64,000 nucleotides of DNA from positions 1-64,000 of the forward strand of contig NZ_JAFIFQ010000001.1 in the NCBI RefSeq assembly GCF_020831925.1, written 5' to 3'. Shown here piece by piece: positions 48,260 to 57,507 of this stretch. The DNA is from Alkalimonas sp. Lineage in GTDB: Bacteria > Pseudomonadota > Gammaproteobacteria > Enterobacterales > Alteromonadaceae. How positions within the stretch are numbered: position 1 is the first letter of the stretch; every line of letters starts with the position of its first letter. The notes below the pieces were generated by a model. It was not told the origin of the DNA, made no database searches, and was given only the letters and a program-made list of their open reading frames with translations. The position numbers and the translations under genes are program-made.

Positions 48260-49462
48260 ATGGCAAAGCAAAAACTAAAAATTATCTTGCCGGTTCTGAT
48301 CCTGTTAGTGGCCATGGCCTTAATGCTGGTACTGATGAAAGGGCGTCAGCCAGCGGAGCAGCGAGAAGACTTACCTGTTGGGGTTCTGGTTGATACCATT
48401 ACGGCCCAACCAGAAACGCTGATCTACCGGATTGGCTCCCAGGGCACGGTCCGGCCGAAACTAATGACCAGCCTGGTCTCTGAAGTGAATGGTCGCATTA
48501 TTGAGGTTTCTCCCAACTTTGTTGAGGGGGGCTTTTTCGCTGCCGGTGAAGTGCTGGTAACGGTAGAACAAGATGACTACCTCACCGCCGTGAAAGCGGC
48601 CGAAGCCAACCTGGCCCGTGCTACAGCAGCACTGCAGGAAGAGCTGGCCCGGGTCCGCGTTGCCGAAGAAGAGTGGGCATCTTTTACCGAAGGGGATGCG
48701 CCTGAGCTGGGTTTGCGTCGACCGCAACTGGCGCGTGAGTTGGCTAATGTTCGCTCTGCAGAAGCCGATTTGGAGCGGGCAGCCCGGGATCTAAGCCGGA
48801 CTGAAATTCGAGCTCCTTATGCCGGTTTGCTGCAAAGCAGAGCGGTGAATCTGGGGCAGTTTATCAGCCGTGGCACTGTGCTGGGCAGTATTTTTGGTAC
48901 CGATCTGGCTGAGGTTCGGTTACCGCTCAGTGATAATGATTTGGCTTTTATGCATCTGCCCTCTGGTGAGCAACCACAGTTTCCGGCCGTTGAATTGAGC
49001 GCTTTGGTTGCCGGCCAGCAACAACAATGGCAAGGCAAGCTGGTGCGCACGGAAGGCGTGCTGGACGAGCGTAGCCGGGTGATTTATGCCGTAGTGCAGG
49101 TAGATGATCCCTATCGCCTGCAGACCGATGGCCAGCAGCCTCTGCGTTTTGGCCGCTTTGTTCATGCCAGTATTGATGGCATATCTTCTGAGCAAGTGAT
49201 CCCGGTGCCTCGCAACTTGCTACGACCAGGCAATCAAATTTTGCTGGTAAACAGCGACAAGCAGCTGGAATTTCGTACGGTTCAGGTACAGCGTACCGAT
49301 GAGCGTTATGCCTATGTTGTCGCTGGGCTTAACGCTGGCGATCATTTGGCTGTATCTGCGTTACCCAATCCTTTAGCAGGCATGCAGGTCCGCCTTGGCA
49401 GAGTGAATGGTGAATGGCTGGAAAGTCCGGCTGCAGCTGGCAGTGACATGGCGGGAGACTAA
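48260..49462 (+). CDS. RND efflux periplasmic adaptor (membrane fusion protein)
   Basis: A 400-residue adaptor: one N-terminal transmembrane anchor (IILPVLILLVAMALMLVLM), then barrel-sandwich, coiled-coil hairpin (AVKAAEANLARATAALQEEL...) and beta-barrel domains, with the lipoyl half-motif EIRAPYAGLLQSRAVNLGQF. It links the inner-membrane pump to an outer-membrane channel, which is not encoded here. Start at ATG 48260; a TTG one codon earlier is ignored. The pump gene follows after 3 nt. Confidence 0.93.
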   Translation: MAKQKLKIILPVLILLVAMALMLVLMKGRQPAEQREDLPVGVLVDTITAQPETLIYRIGSQGTVRPKLMTSLVSEVNGRIIEVSPNFVEGGFFAAGEVLVTVEQDDYLTAVKAAEANLARATAALQEELARVRVAEEEWASFTEGDAPELGLRRPQLARELANVRSAEADLERAARDLSRTEIRAPYAGLLQSRAVNLGQFISRGTVLGSIFGTDLAEVRLPLSDNDLAFMHLPSGEQPQFPAVELSALVAGQQQQWQGKLVRTEGVLDERSRVIYAVVQVDDPYRLQTDGQQPLRFGRFVHASIDGISSEQVIPVPRNLLRPGNQILLVNSDKQLEFRTVQVQRTDERYAYVVAGLNAGDHLAVSALPNPLAGMQVRLGRVNGEWLESPAAAGSDMAGD

Positions 49463-49465
49463 GGC

Positions 49466-52400
49466 ATGGATACACATAAAGGCATAATTGCCTGGTTTGC
49501 CCGTAACAGCGTTGCTGCCAATTTACTAATGGTGGTGCTGATTATTGCCGGCGCCGCCTCTTTGATGACCATCAAGAAACAGATTTTCCCGGAAATTGCG
49601 CTGGATGAAGTGACCATTCGGGTGCCTTACCTTGGTGCTGCGCCGCAGGAAGTAGAAAGCGCGGTGATCGATAAAATTGAAGAGCGACTGCGCTCGATCA
49701 ATGGCATCAAGCGCATCCGCTCTACCGCAGTGGAAGGGTTAGGTACTGTACGTGCTGAGATTTCGTCAAGTTACAACATCATGGAAGTGATGGACGAAAT
49801 CAAAACCCAGGTGGCGGCTATTGCTACCTTCCCAGAGCAGGCTGAGCGTCCTGTGGTCTATCGACAGCGGTTTCAGAGCAATGTGATTTGGTTGTCGCTC
49901 TATGGCAATGCTGATGAGCGCAGCATGAAAGAGCTGGCCAAGCAGATTCGCGATGACTTGAAAAAGCGCTACAGCATCAGTCAGGTGGAGGTGGTTGGTG
50001 CCCGCGATTATGAAATTTCCATTGAGTTATCCGAAGCGGTGCTACGAGAGTATCAACTGACCTTCGATCAGGTAGTACAGGCAATTCGCGGCAGCTCGGT
50101 CGATATTCCGGGCGGCTCTATCCGTTCTGACTCGGGCAATATATTGCTGCGTACCAAGGGCCAGGCTTACCGGGGCCATGAGTTTGCCGACATTATTCTG
50201 CTGCGTTTTAATGATGGCACCCGTTTACGTTTAGGCGATATTGCCAGTATCAACGATGGTTTTATTGAGCGCGATGGCGAAGCCACCTTTGATGGCATGC
50301 CTTCAATATCCATTCGGGTCGATGCAGTTGGTGACGATAACAGCCTGCAAATTTCAGAGAATGTGAAACGCTACGTGGAAGAACAGCGTGAGATCTTGCC
50401 GGCCGGTATTTACCTTGATCACTGGGGTGACAGCAGTTACTACCTGCAGGGCCGCATTGAGCTGATGACCAGCAATTTGCTGTATGGCGTCTTGTTGGTG
50501 CTGCTGGCCTTGACCTTGTTCCTGGAGTTTCGCATTGCGTTTTGGGTCATGGTGGGGATCCCTGTTTGCTTCCTCGGGGCCCTGGCGCTGATGCCATTGC
50601 CGATGTTTGGTGTTTCCATCAACATGATCAGCTTGTTTGGCTTTATTCTGGTGCTTGGTATTGTGGTGGATGATGCCATTATCATTGGCGAAAGCGCTTT
50701 TAGTGAAATCGAGAAAAAAGGCAAGTCGATGGATTCGGTGATTGCCGGTGCCAAGAAAGTGGCCATGCCAGCTACTTTTGGCGTTCTGACTACCATCGCC
50801 GCATTTCTCCCCATGCTGATGGTGGGTGGCTCCATGGGGCCGATTTGGGAGTCCATTGCCTGGGTTGTGATCCTGTGTCTGGCTTTTTCTATCGTCGAGT
50901 CCAAGCTGATTCTGCCTACCCACATTGCCCATATCGATATGAAGCCTTGGGACCCAAACCGACGCGGCTTGTTCTATGCCAGTGGGCGTGGGGCCAGTAA
51001 CTTTTTACGCGGCATCCGTGAGTGGGTGGCCGGCAAACTCCAGCATTTGATCCATCAGCACTACCGGCCTTTTATTCGACGCTGCATTGAGTTCCGCTAC
51101 CTGACGCTGGTTAGCTTTTTCTCGCTGATGCTGTTGATGATCGGCTTGCTTGGTGGAGGCTTTGTCCGTTGGGTATTCTTTCCCGATATACCAAGCGACT
51201 TTATTCAGGCCAGTATTTTGATGGAAGAGGGCTCATCCAGTCAGCAAACCCAACAAGCGCTGGATGAAATGGAAGCCGCTTTAATGCGCGCCAATGAGCG
51301 GCTGAAATCTGAATACAATGCCGATGTGATTCAACACCGCTTGGTATTTTTAAACAGCGATACCCGGGGGCAGATGGTACTGGAGCTGGAAAAAAGCGAA
51401 GGCCGTGAAATTGATGGCTTTGAAATTGCCCGTATCTGGCGTGAAGAAATGCCAGAGATTGCTGGTTTGCGCTCATTTAACATCAATGCCTCGACCGGCG
51501 CTGGTGGTGGTGGCTCCGACATTGCACTGCAAATTCGCGGCGATAATCTGGCTATGCTGGAAGCTGCAGCCGAAGAGTTGAAACGTGCGCTGGAACAATA
51601 CGAAGGCGTGTACGATATCCAGGATAACTTAAGTGGCGGCAATGATGAGGTGGTGCTGACACTAAAACCCGAAGCGGATTTACTGGGGCTGACGCTGGCC
51701 GATGTGGCACGCCAGGTGCGCTATGGTTTTTACGGTGCTGAAGCGCAGCGGGTGCAGCGTGATGGCGAAGAAGTCAAAGTCATGGTGCGCTACCCGAAAG
51801 AGGAGCGTAACTCACTGGGTAATCTGGAGCAGATGCGGATCCGCACGGCCGACGGTGGCGAGGTGCCCTTTAGCATGGTAGCCAGTTACCAGCTGCAGCC
51901 GGCTTTTAATGCCATCAATCGGGTCAATGGCGAACGGGCGGTCACTATTACTGCAGCTGCCGATAAAGATCGCATCGAGCCCGGCCGGGTGGTGCGTGAG
52001 GTGCGTCAGGGCATAATGAAAGAATTGCCACAACGTTACCCTGGGGTAACCACAGCACTGGAAGGCAGCTCACAGGATGAAATGGATGCGCAGCGCGATA
52101 TGCTAAAGGCAGCCGTGCTGGCGCTGTTTCTGATTTATGCCTTAATGGCCATTCCACTAAAATCCTACAGCCAGCCGCTGATAATAATGAGTGTGATTCC
52201 CTTTGGTCTGATTGGTGCTGTGGTCGGCCATATGGTCCTGGGGCTTAGCATGAGCATTATGTCGGTGTTTGGTTTGATTGCCCTGGCCGGGGTGGTGGTG
52301 AACGACAGTCTGATTATGGTGGACTTTGTCAATAAAGCCAGAGCTGCAGGGCACAGCATTCGCCAGGCGGTGGAAGAGGCCGGTACTATGCGTTTTCGTG

Positions 52401-52636
52401 CCATCGTACTGACCTCGATGACCACCTTCCTTGGCTTAACGCCGATTGTGTTGGAGCGCAGCCTGCAAGCGCAAATTGTGGTGCCGATGGCGGTGTCGCT
52501 GGCCTTTGGTATTTTGTTTGCTACCGTGATCACCCTGATCCTGATCCCAGCGCTTTATGTCATCCTGGAAGACGTGAAGAACTTATTTCGTAGCAAAGAA
52601 CAAAAAATAGACACCCGGTTGGGTGAACTTAACTAA
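49466..52636 (+). CDS. RND efflux transporter permease
   Basis: A 1056-residue proton-driven pump of the hydrophobe/amphiphile (AcrB-like) RND family. Twelve transmembrane helices with two large periplasmic loops; helix 4 has the proton-relay Asp pair (LGIVVDDAIIIGE) and the TM10 region has GVVVNDSLIMVDF. The periplasmic parts lack features that would name the substrate; this subgroup differs from AcrB/MexB. TAAGG precedes the ATG. No TolC-like gene is in the operon. Confidence 0.95.
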   Translation: MDTHKGIIAWFARNSVAANLLMVVLIIAGAASLMTIKKQIFPEIALDEVTIRVPYLGAAPQEVESAVIDKIEERLRSINGIKRIRSTAVEGLGTVRAEISSSYNIMEVMDEIKTQVAAIATFPEQAERPVVYRQRFQSNVIWLSLYGNADERSMKELAKQIRDDLKKRYSISQVEVVGARDYEISIELSEAVLREYQLTFDQVVQAIRGSSVDIPGGSIRSDSGNILLRTKGQAYRGHEFADIILLRFNDGTRLRLGDIASINDGFIERDGEATFDGMPSISIRVDAVGDDNSLQISENVKRYVEEQREILPAGIYLDHWGDSSYYLQGRIELMTSNLLYGVLLVLLALTLFLEFRIAFWVMVGIPVCFLGALALMPLPMFGVSINMISLFGFILVLGIVVDDAIIIGESAFSEIEKKGKSMDSVIAGAKKVAMPATFGVLTTIAAFLPMLMVGGSMGPIWESIAWVVILCLAFSIVESKLILPTHIAHIDMKPWDPNRRGLFYASGRGASNFLRGIREWVAGKLQHLIHQHYRPFIRRCIEFRYLTLVSFFSLMLLMIGLLGGGFVRWVFFPDIPSDFIQASILMEEGSSSQQTQQALDEMEAALMRANERLKSEYNADVIQHRLVFLNSDTRGQMVLELEKSEGREIDGFEIARIWREEMPEIAGLRSFNINASTGAGGGGSDIALQIRGDNLAMLEAAAEELKRALEQYEGVYDIQDNLSGGNDEVVLTLKPEADLLGLTLADVARQVRYGFYGAEAQRVQRDGEEVKVMVRYPKEERNSLGNLEQMRIRTADGGEVPFSMVASYQLQPAFNAINRVNGERAVTITAAADKDRIEPGRVVREVRQGIMKELPQRYPGVTTALEGSSQDEMDAQRDMLKAAVLALFLIYALMAIPLKSYSQPLIIMSVIPFGLIGAVVGHMVLGLSMSIMSVFGLIALAGVVVNDSLIMVDFVNKARAAGHSIRQAVEEAGTMRFRAIVLTSMTTFLGLTPIVLERSLQAQIVVPMAVSLAFGILFATVITLILIPALYVILEDVKNLFRSKEQKIDTRLGELN

Positions 52637-52651
52637 CTACAGCAAGTACAA

Positions 52652-52677
52652 AAAAGCCCCTGACTTCAGGGGCTTTT
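52652..52677. terminator. Bidirectional terminator between RND permease and sdaA
   Basis: AAAAGCCCCTGA and TCAGGGGCTTTT form a 12-bp stem with a 2-nt centre, flanked by A and T runs, serving both convergent genes. Confidence 0.88.
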
Positions 52678-52695
52678 GCGCTAGGTCGTGTTGGC

Positions 52696-54075
52696 CTAAC
52701 ACTCAATAATATTCACAGCCAAACCACCGCGTGAAGTTTCCTTGTACTTGGTCTGCATATCCTTGCCGGTGTCCCACATGGTTTTAATCACCTTATCCAG
52801 AGAAACCTTGTGATCGCCACTGCCGCGCAGCGCCAACCGTGAGGCATTGATGGCTTTTACCGAGCCCATAGCATTGCGTTCAATGCAGGGAACCTGAACC
52901 AGGCCACCGACTGGATCGCAGGTGAGTCCCAGGTTATGCTCCATACCAATTTCAGCCGCATTTTCCACATGACTGACGGTACCCCCCAGGATCTCGGTTA
53001 AGGCTCCAGCGGCCATTGAGCAGGCGACACCCACTTCGCCCTGACAACCGACTTCGGCACCCGAGATAGAGGCATTCTTTTTGTACAAAATGCCAATGGC
53101 GGCGGCACAAAGCAGATAGCGCATGGCGATTTCCGGCGTGACCGGCTGAATGAACTTGTCGTAGTACATCAATACTGCCGGGATGATGCCGGCCGCGCCA
53201 TTGGTTGGGGCAGTCACCACCCGGCCACCAGCGGCATTCTCTTCGTTGACTGCCAGAGCAAATAAATTCACCCAGTCTATCACCTGCAAAGGATCCGAAC
53301 TTTTTTCGACACTCAGGCGACGATACAGCGAAGGAGCCCGTCGTCTAACTTTTAATCCACCGGGCAAGATACCTTCGGTACGGATGCCACGCTCGACGCA
53401 ATCCCGCATGGTCTGCCAGATATGAAACAGTTCATCTTTGATTTGCTCTGGTTTACGCAGGACTTTCTCATTTTCCAGCATCAGGCTGGAAATCGATAAG
53501 CCATGCTCTTTGCAAAGCGCCAGCAGTTCAGCGGCGCTTTCAAATGGGAAGGGCGGTGGGTTATCGGCGGCAAACTGGCTGGCGGCTTCTTTTTCTTTGG
53601 CAAAATCTTCGGCTTTGACAATAAAGCCACCGCCGATGGAAAAATACACTTCACGCAGCAGTTCGTTGTCACCATCCCAGGCTACTAACTCCATGCCATT
53701 GGAATGCTCTTTTAAGGTTTTGCGCCGATGAAAGGTAATGGCACCTTCTCGCGGGAATTTCACGGGCTGCTGTTTTGCCAGCAGCAGGCTCTGCTCGGTA
53801 TGGACCTGATGCAGCAGTTCTGGGATTAGATCTGGATCGATGTTTTCCGGCAGATAGCCGCTCAGCCCCAGGATCACCGCTTTGCCGGTACCGTGGCCAA
53901 TGCCGGTTTGCCCAAGCGAGCCATAGAGCTCGACCTTAATACGATTGACGGATTCAAGTTTACCTCGTTGTTTCAGCTGTTCGGTAAACTGGTGGGCTGC
54001 CCGCATTGGCCCGACAGTATGTGAGCTGGAGGGGCCTATGCCGATGCTGAACATATCAAATGCGCTGATAATCAT
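52696..54075 (-). CDS. sdaA: L-serine ammonia-lyase (Fe-S type)
   Basis: A 459-residue single-chain L-serine dehydratase that turns serine into pyruvate and ammonia. The beta domain starts [19 protein letters not shown]; the alpha domain has the Fe-S cysteines in [19 protein letters not shown] and [19 protein letters not shown]. Start at ATG 54075 (MIISAFDMF) matches the family although no Shine-Dalgarno sequence is visible. Fits a peptide/amino-acid-using lifestyle. Confidence 0.95.
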   Translation of the reverse strand: MIISAFDMFSIGIGPSSSHTVGPMRAAHQFTEQLKQRGKLESVNRIKVELYGSLGQTGIGHGTGKAVILGLSGYLPENIDPDLIPELLHQVHTEQSLLLAKQQPVKFPREGAITFHRRKTLKEHSNGMELVAWDGDNELLREVYFSIGGGFIVKAEDFAKEKEAASQFAADNPPPFPFESAAELLALCKEHGLSISSLMLENEKVLRKPEQIKDELFHIWQTMRDCVERGIRTEGILPGGLKVRRRAPSLYRRLSVEKSSDPLQVIDWVNLFALAVNEENAAGGRVVTAPTNGAAGIIPAVLMYYDKFIQPVTPEIAMRYLLCAAAIGILYKKNASISGAEVGCQGEVGVACSMAAGALTEILGGTVSHVENAAEIGMEHNLGLTCDPVGGLVQVPCIERNAMGSVKAINASRLALRGSGDHKVSLDKVIKTMWDTGKDMQTKYKETSRGGLAVNIIEC

Positions 54076-54220
54076 AAGTTAAATAAACTGATTAAACCAA
54101 GATAGATGGATTGTATACCAAAGCAGGGCAGGCTGTAAGTGCGGTAGTAACTGGTCAGGTCTGGTTACAGCTACGGCCCTTGTGAGTGCTGTATCTGAAT
54201 ATTTACATGAAATTTTCTAA

Positions 54221-54269
54221 GGGAAAATACTGCCGTGCTGCCCCATCGGGCGATGACTGGCACGGCAGT
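54221..54269 (-). terminator. Terminator of the dipeptidase gene
   Basis: A 10-bp stem (ACTGCCGTGC and complement) with an inner GCCC/GGGC stem lies 20 nt after the dipeptidase stop; on the minus strand ATTTTCCC follows. The rest of the gap to sdaA (54076-54220) shows nothing further. Confidence 0.7.
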
Positions 54270-54288
54270 TCCTACGATACGGACCCGG

Positions 54289-55509
54289 TTAGTACTTAGC
54301 GGCTGCTTCCACGGCCCGCATTACACGCAGCACATTATCAGACCACAGCGCACGTATTTCGTCTTCACTATAACCACGGCGCATCAGCTCCCAGGTCACA
54401 TTGATGGTTTCGGTGGCGTCATCCCAGCCTTCCACACCGCCGCCGCCATCAAAATCCGAGACAATGCCAACATGCTCGATGCCAATACGATTCACGGCAT
54501 AATCAATGTGATCGATGAACTGCGCTAAGGTCACATCCTGATAGGTACGACGCAGCTTGTCCAGGCCGTCCATATAGGCTTTCACCTCGGCATCGGTAGC
54601 ACCACCCCAACCAGCCGACAGATACTGCTGACGCAATTCATCCTGGCCGCGTTGAATGCGAGGATCGACCGTGGCAACATAACTGCGAAACGCCACCATC
54701 TGGGCGACACCGCCATTGGCTTTAATCGCATCCAACTGTTCATCATCCAGGTTACGCAGGTTTGGATGCACACCGGAAACACCAGAGTGCGAGGCAATCA
54801 CCGGGGCGCGCGATAGAGCCATGGCTTCCAGCGAACTGCGCTTACCAACATGCGAAATATCCACCATAATGCCGTAATCATTCAGTTTCTTAACCAGTTG
54901 CCGGCCCAAATCGGTTAAACCCTGATCGGGTTTATCGCCCTGATCCAAGCGTGGGTTGGAGCTGCCACCAAACTGGTTATTGCCCATATGGGTTAGGCCA
55001 ACATAGCGCACCCCGCGCTCGGCCCACAGTGGGATTTCCTCCACACTGGTCCCCAGCGGGTAGGCGTTTTCCATGCCAATCAGCGCTACCAGCTTGCCTT
55101 GTGCATGCAGGGCTTCTACTTCATCGGCGGTACGGGCCAAGCCAATTTGATCGCGGTACGCCCGGGTCATGCGTTTAATGGCCTGGTAGCTTTCTTCAGC
55201 GCGCTGGCGGGCAGTGGCATAGCCTTGCTCGGTCATCGAGCCCTGGCCGACATAAACAATGAAAAAGGCCGCATCCAGGCCACCGGCACGCATTTTGGGC
55301 AAATCGACCTGAGCGCGCGTCATCACGCCTGGATCCAGCTGATAAGTGGCGTATCCACGGCCGATATCAACATGGGTATCCAAAGTCAGTACCCGGGAGT
55401 GCAGCTCCCAGGCCTCACGTTCGCTGACATCGCGCGGCTGGCGCTCGGCCAGGGCTGAGCCCATCAGCAGCAATGAACTGGCTGCTAAGGCGCTGAAGAG
55501 TTTCGACAT
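54289..55509 (-). CDS. Exported M19 membrane dipeptidase
   Basis: A 406-residue zinc dipeptidase of the renal dipeptidase (M19) family. Signal peptide MSKLFSALAASSLLLMGSALA, so periplasmic or outer-surface. Metal ligands: the first H-x-D in LDTHVDIG, Glu in IGMENAYPLG, His in MVDISHVGK and IASHSGVSGVH. It removes amino acids from dipeptides; some relatives are DPEP-like and also hydrolyse beta-lactams. AGGAG precedes the ATG. Confidence 0.93.
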   Translation of the reverse strand: MSKLFSALAASSLLLMGSALAERQPRDVSEREAWELHSRVLTLDTHVDIGRGYATYQLDPGVMTRAQVDLPKMRAGGLDAAFFIVYVGQGSMTEQGYATARQRAEESYQAIKRMTRAYRDQIGLARTADEVEALHAQGKLVALIGMENAYPLGTSVEEIPLWAERGVRYVGLTHMGNNQFGGSSNPRLDQGDKPDQGLTDLGRQLVKKLNDYGIMVDISHVGKRSSLEAMALSRAPVIASHSGVSGVHPNLRNLDDEQLDAIKANGGVAQMVAFRSYVATVDPRIQRGQDELRQQYLSAGWGGATDAEVKAYMDGLDKLRRTYQDVTLAQFIDHIDYAVNRIGIEHVGIVSDFDGGGGVEGWDDATETINVTWELMRRGYSEDEIRALWSDNVLRVMRAVEAAAKY

Positions 55510-55621
55510 AGAATGCTCCTGTTCCTGAGGTTTTTTAGTATAAGTGCGCCCACAGGATAACGGCCCTGAGCCTAAAGCGCTATCCTCTTTATCCTCAGAA
55601 ACAGGGCATTAACAGCATGCG

Positions 55622-56098
55622 TTAATGGTTCATCAAGCGGGCGGCTATCATGGAGGCAAGCACTACAAAGCCGATAGCAAGGCCAAAGTAAAGCGTTTCC
55701 AGCGTGGCGCCCACTTCCACCGCTTGCTCCAGAAACAAAATCACCAGAATCACCGACGCTACCTGCATCAGGGTGATTTTTAAGTCATGAAAACTTTTGA
55801 TATCCAGCGCTTTTAACAGGCCTTTATCCCGCTCAACTGTCCTGGTAAGAAACAACCGGTACAAAGCAGAAGCAATGATCTGAAAGGTCAGGGCGATTAA
55901 CAGGGTATCCAGTACCTTGAGTAACTTCACGGCCAGGCGTTTGCCTTCATCTGCTTTTACCGGAATCGCCAATACGGTATCGACAATGATGCCATAGACA
56001 ATGGAGACGCTGGCGGCATAGAGCAGGCAAGCCGAGGCTGCGCAGACGATAATGGTCAGAATCACCAGAATGCGACTACTTTGCAGTAATTTTTCCAT
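55622..56098 (-). CDS. Integral membrane protein, YqhA/UPF0114-like
   Basis: A 158-residue protein with about four transmembrane helices (ILVILTIIVCAASACLLYAA; LLIALTFQIIASALY; VASVILVILFLEQAV; LYFGLAIGFVVLASMIAA). The layout and the LDIKSFHDLKITLMQV segment resemble the UPF0114 (YqhA) family, whose function is not known. AGGAA lies 6-7 nt upstream of the ATG. Confidence 0.75.
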   Translation of the reverse strand: MEKLLQSSRILVILTIIVCAASACLLYAASVSIVYGIIVDTVLAIPVKADEGKRLAVKLLKVLDTLLIALTFQIIASALYRLFLTRTVERDKGLLKALDIKSFHDLKITLMQVASVILVILFLEQAVEVGATLETLYFGLAIGFVVLASMIAARLMNH

Positions 56099-56227
56099 GC
56101 TATTTCCTCAGGTAAAGGATGGATAAGCTGCCAGATTTGAACGTGCCAACACAACTTGGTTCCTTGTACAGTTCGATCATTGCTTTGGTTTGCCAGGCTC
56201 AGTGTAAGCGGACCTGGCATTGTCAGC

Positions 56228-56806
56228 TTAAGGTTTGCCAAGCTGCAGCTTTAACCGATGCAAAATGGCGGCAGTGGCCCCCCAAATCAGTTGCTGGCGC
56301 CAATGCAAAAAATACACCGGATACTGCCGGCCCTGATACTGCCAGTTCCATTGCTGCCAGCGATCTTCTTGCCATAGCTCTGCTAATGGGGCATGAAAGA
56401 TATCGGCCACTTCATCCAGCTGCAATTGCCAGCGGGGTGGGGTATGCACCAGCCCCAGCCAGGGCTCTATGACAAAGCCGGTGCTGGTAGCTTGCGGCGG
56501 CATCTGGCCCACAATGGTCACATCGTAAGGCGATAACCCCACTTCTTCTTCGGCTTCACGCAGCGCCGCCATTTTGCTGCTTTCACCGCTTTCAATACGG
56601 CCACCGGGGAAACTGATTTGGCCGGGGTGATGCTTTAAATGCTCGGCACGCTTAGTCAGCACCAGCTCCAACCCCTGAGGACCTTGCAAAAAAGGCAGCA
56701 GCACCGCAGCGCGTTGTGCTCCGCTCTGGTTTTGCAAGGTTCGCGCCGCCGGTGCTGGCAACTGGGTGTTAAAGCGGGCTAGCAGCCAGTCGGGTGAGTA
56801 GATCAT
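56228..56806 (-). CDS. Nudix hydrolase, CoA pyrophosphatase-like
   Basis: A 192-residue Nudix protein. The Nudix box GGRIESGESSKMAALREAEEE followed by VGL is complete (first part shown to 20 residues: GGRIESGESSKMAALREAEE), and the NudL/YeaB-type upstream motif (AAVLLPFLQGPQGLELVLTK) is present, pointing to coenzyme A diphosphatase activity. The start at 56806 lacks a strong ribosome site. A 56-nt gap separates it from the toxin gene. Confidence 0.88.
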   Translation of the reverse strand: MIYSPDWLLARFNTQLPAPAARTLQNQSGAQRAAVLLPFLQGPQGLELVLTKRAEHLKHHPGQISFPGGRIESGESSKMAALREAEEEVGLSPYDVTIVGQMPPQATSTGFVIEPWLGLVHTPPRWQLQLDEVADIFHAPLAELWQEDRWQQWNWQYQGRQYPVYFLHWRQQLIWGATAAILHRLKLQLGKP

Positions 56807-56862
56807 GGGCTGATTTTGTAGAAGCTGGCTGTTGTGGCGACTTGCATGGTCAGCAACATCAT

Positions 56863-57138
56863 TTAGCGATGCTCCCTAGTATGCCATAGCCTGAGTAGGT
56901 AAATGGTTGCATCCTGGATTTCGTAGCGAACCTCGTACTCTGCCACAAAAATTCGCCTGATTTCGCGAGGCTCGAACTGAAAAAGCTGCTCGCCAAGGCG
57001 GGGGTTGGTTCGTAAACAAGTGGGAGCTTCAGTCAATGACTGAACTGCTCGTGCCGCAGCAAGCGGATTGGTTTGCGCCAGAAAGTCATACAGCCGCACC
57101 ACATCAGACAGCGCCTTACTGGTCCACTTCAGCTCCAT
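56863..57138 (-). CDS. RelE/ParE-family toxin
   Basis: A 91-residue protein (start MELKWTSKALSDVVRLYDFL) with the RelE/ParE fold: two N-terminal helices, then RIFVAEYEVRYEIQDATIYLLRLWHTREHR-type strands (central part YEVRYEIQDATIYLLRLWH). The C-terminal R/H-rich end and spacing favour ParE (gyrase inhibitor) over the ribosome-dependent RelE group. The ATG at 57138 overlaps the antitoxin stop; an ATG one codon earlier (57141) is also possible. Confidence 0.9.
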   Translation of the reverse strand: MELKWTSKALSDVVRLYDFLAQTNPLAAARAVQSLTEAPTCLRTNPRLGEQLFQFEPREIRRIFVAEYEVRYEIQDATIYLLRLWHTREHR

Positions 57139-57419
57139 CATCGGGGCAGAGGTAAAGGTTGCTCAGTAGCAAGGCTTTCAGCCCAGGCTTGCACAGCCTG
57201 ATGGTCAATCACCCGGCCAGCATCTACATCTGTCAGTGCCTCGCGTGTCAGACGATCATGCTCTTCTTCCTGAGCGACCCAGGCTGCCAACGCTTGTTTG
57301 ATGATCCAACCGCGCGAACGCTCCAGCCGGTTTGCCAGTTGATCGACTTTCTCGGCCAGCGATAAGGGCACATGCGCAGTCAGCACCTTGGTTTCTGATG
57401 GTGAGCTATTGCTTTTCAT
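57138..57419 (-). CDS. Ribbon-helix-helix antitoxin (CopG/ParD type)
   Basis: A 93-residue protein. The N-terminal ribbon-helix-helix (VLTAHVPLSLAEKVDQLANR, then SRGWIIKQALAAWVAQEE) binds DNA as a dimer; the acidic C-terminal part should neutralise the toxin. It is the first gene of the pair, stop overlapping the toxin start, and should repress its own promoter through the repeats just upstream. Confidence 0.9.
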   Translation of the reverse strand: MKSNSSPSETKVLTAHVPLSLAEKVDQLANRLERSRGWIIKQALAAWVAQEEEHDRLTREALTDVDAGRVIDHQAVQAWAESLATEQPLPLPR

Positions 57420-57444
57420 AAGTCAGGCCCCTGCCGATTAGTTT

Positions 57445-57471
57445 TGATTCAAAATTAATCATAGTGATTCA
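57445..57471. promoter_or_regulatory. Operator-like repeats of the toxin-antitoxin pair
   Basis: TGATTCA (57445-57451), TTAATCA (57455-57461, inverted) and TGATTCA (57465-57471) are spaced exactly 10 bp apart, one helical turn, starting 26 nt upstream of the antitoxin ATG. This is how several RHH dimers would bind side by side for autorepression. Confidence 0.65.
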
Positions 57472-57507
57472 TTTGCTGTTGTTCAATACGTCCTGCAAAA
57501 AACAATC

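Noticed and set aside
54250-54270. Possible sigma-54 site containing TGGCACG near the dipeptidase terminator
   Set aside because: The -12 element is TTCC instead of TTGC and the sequence is part of a terminator stem with no gene downstream on that strand.
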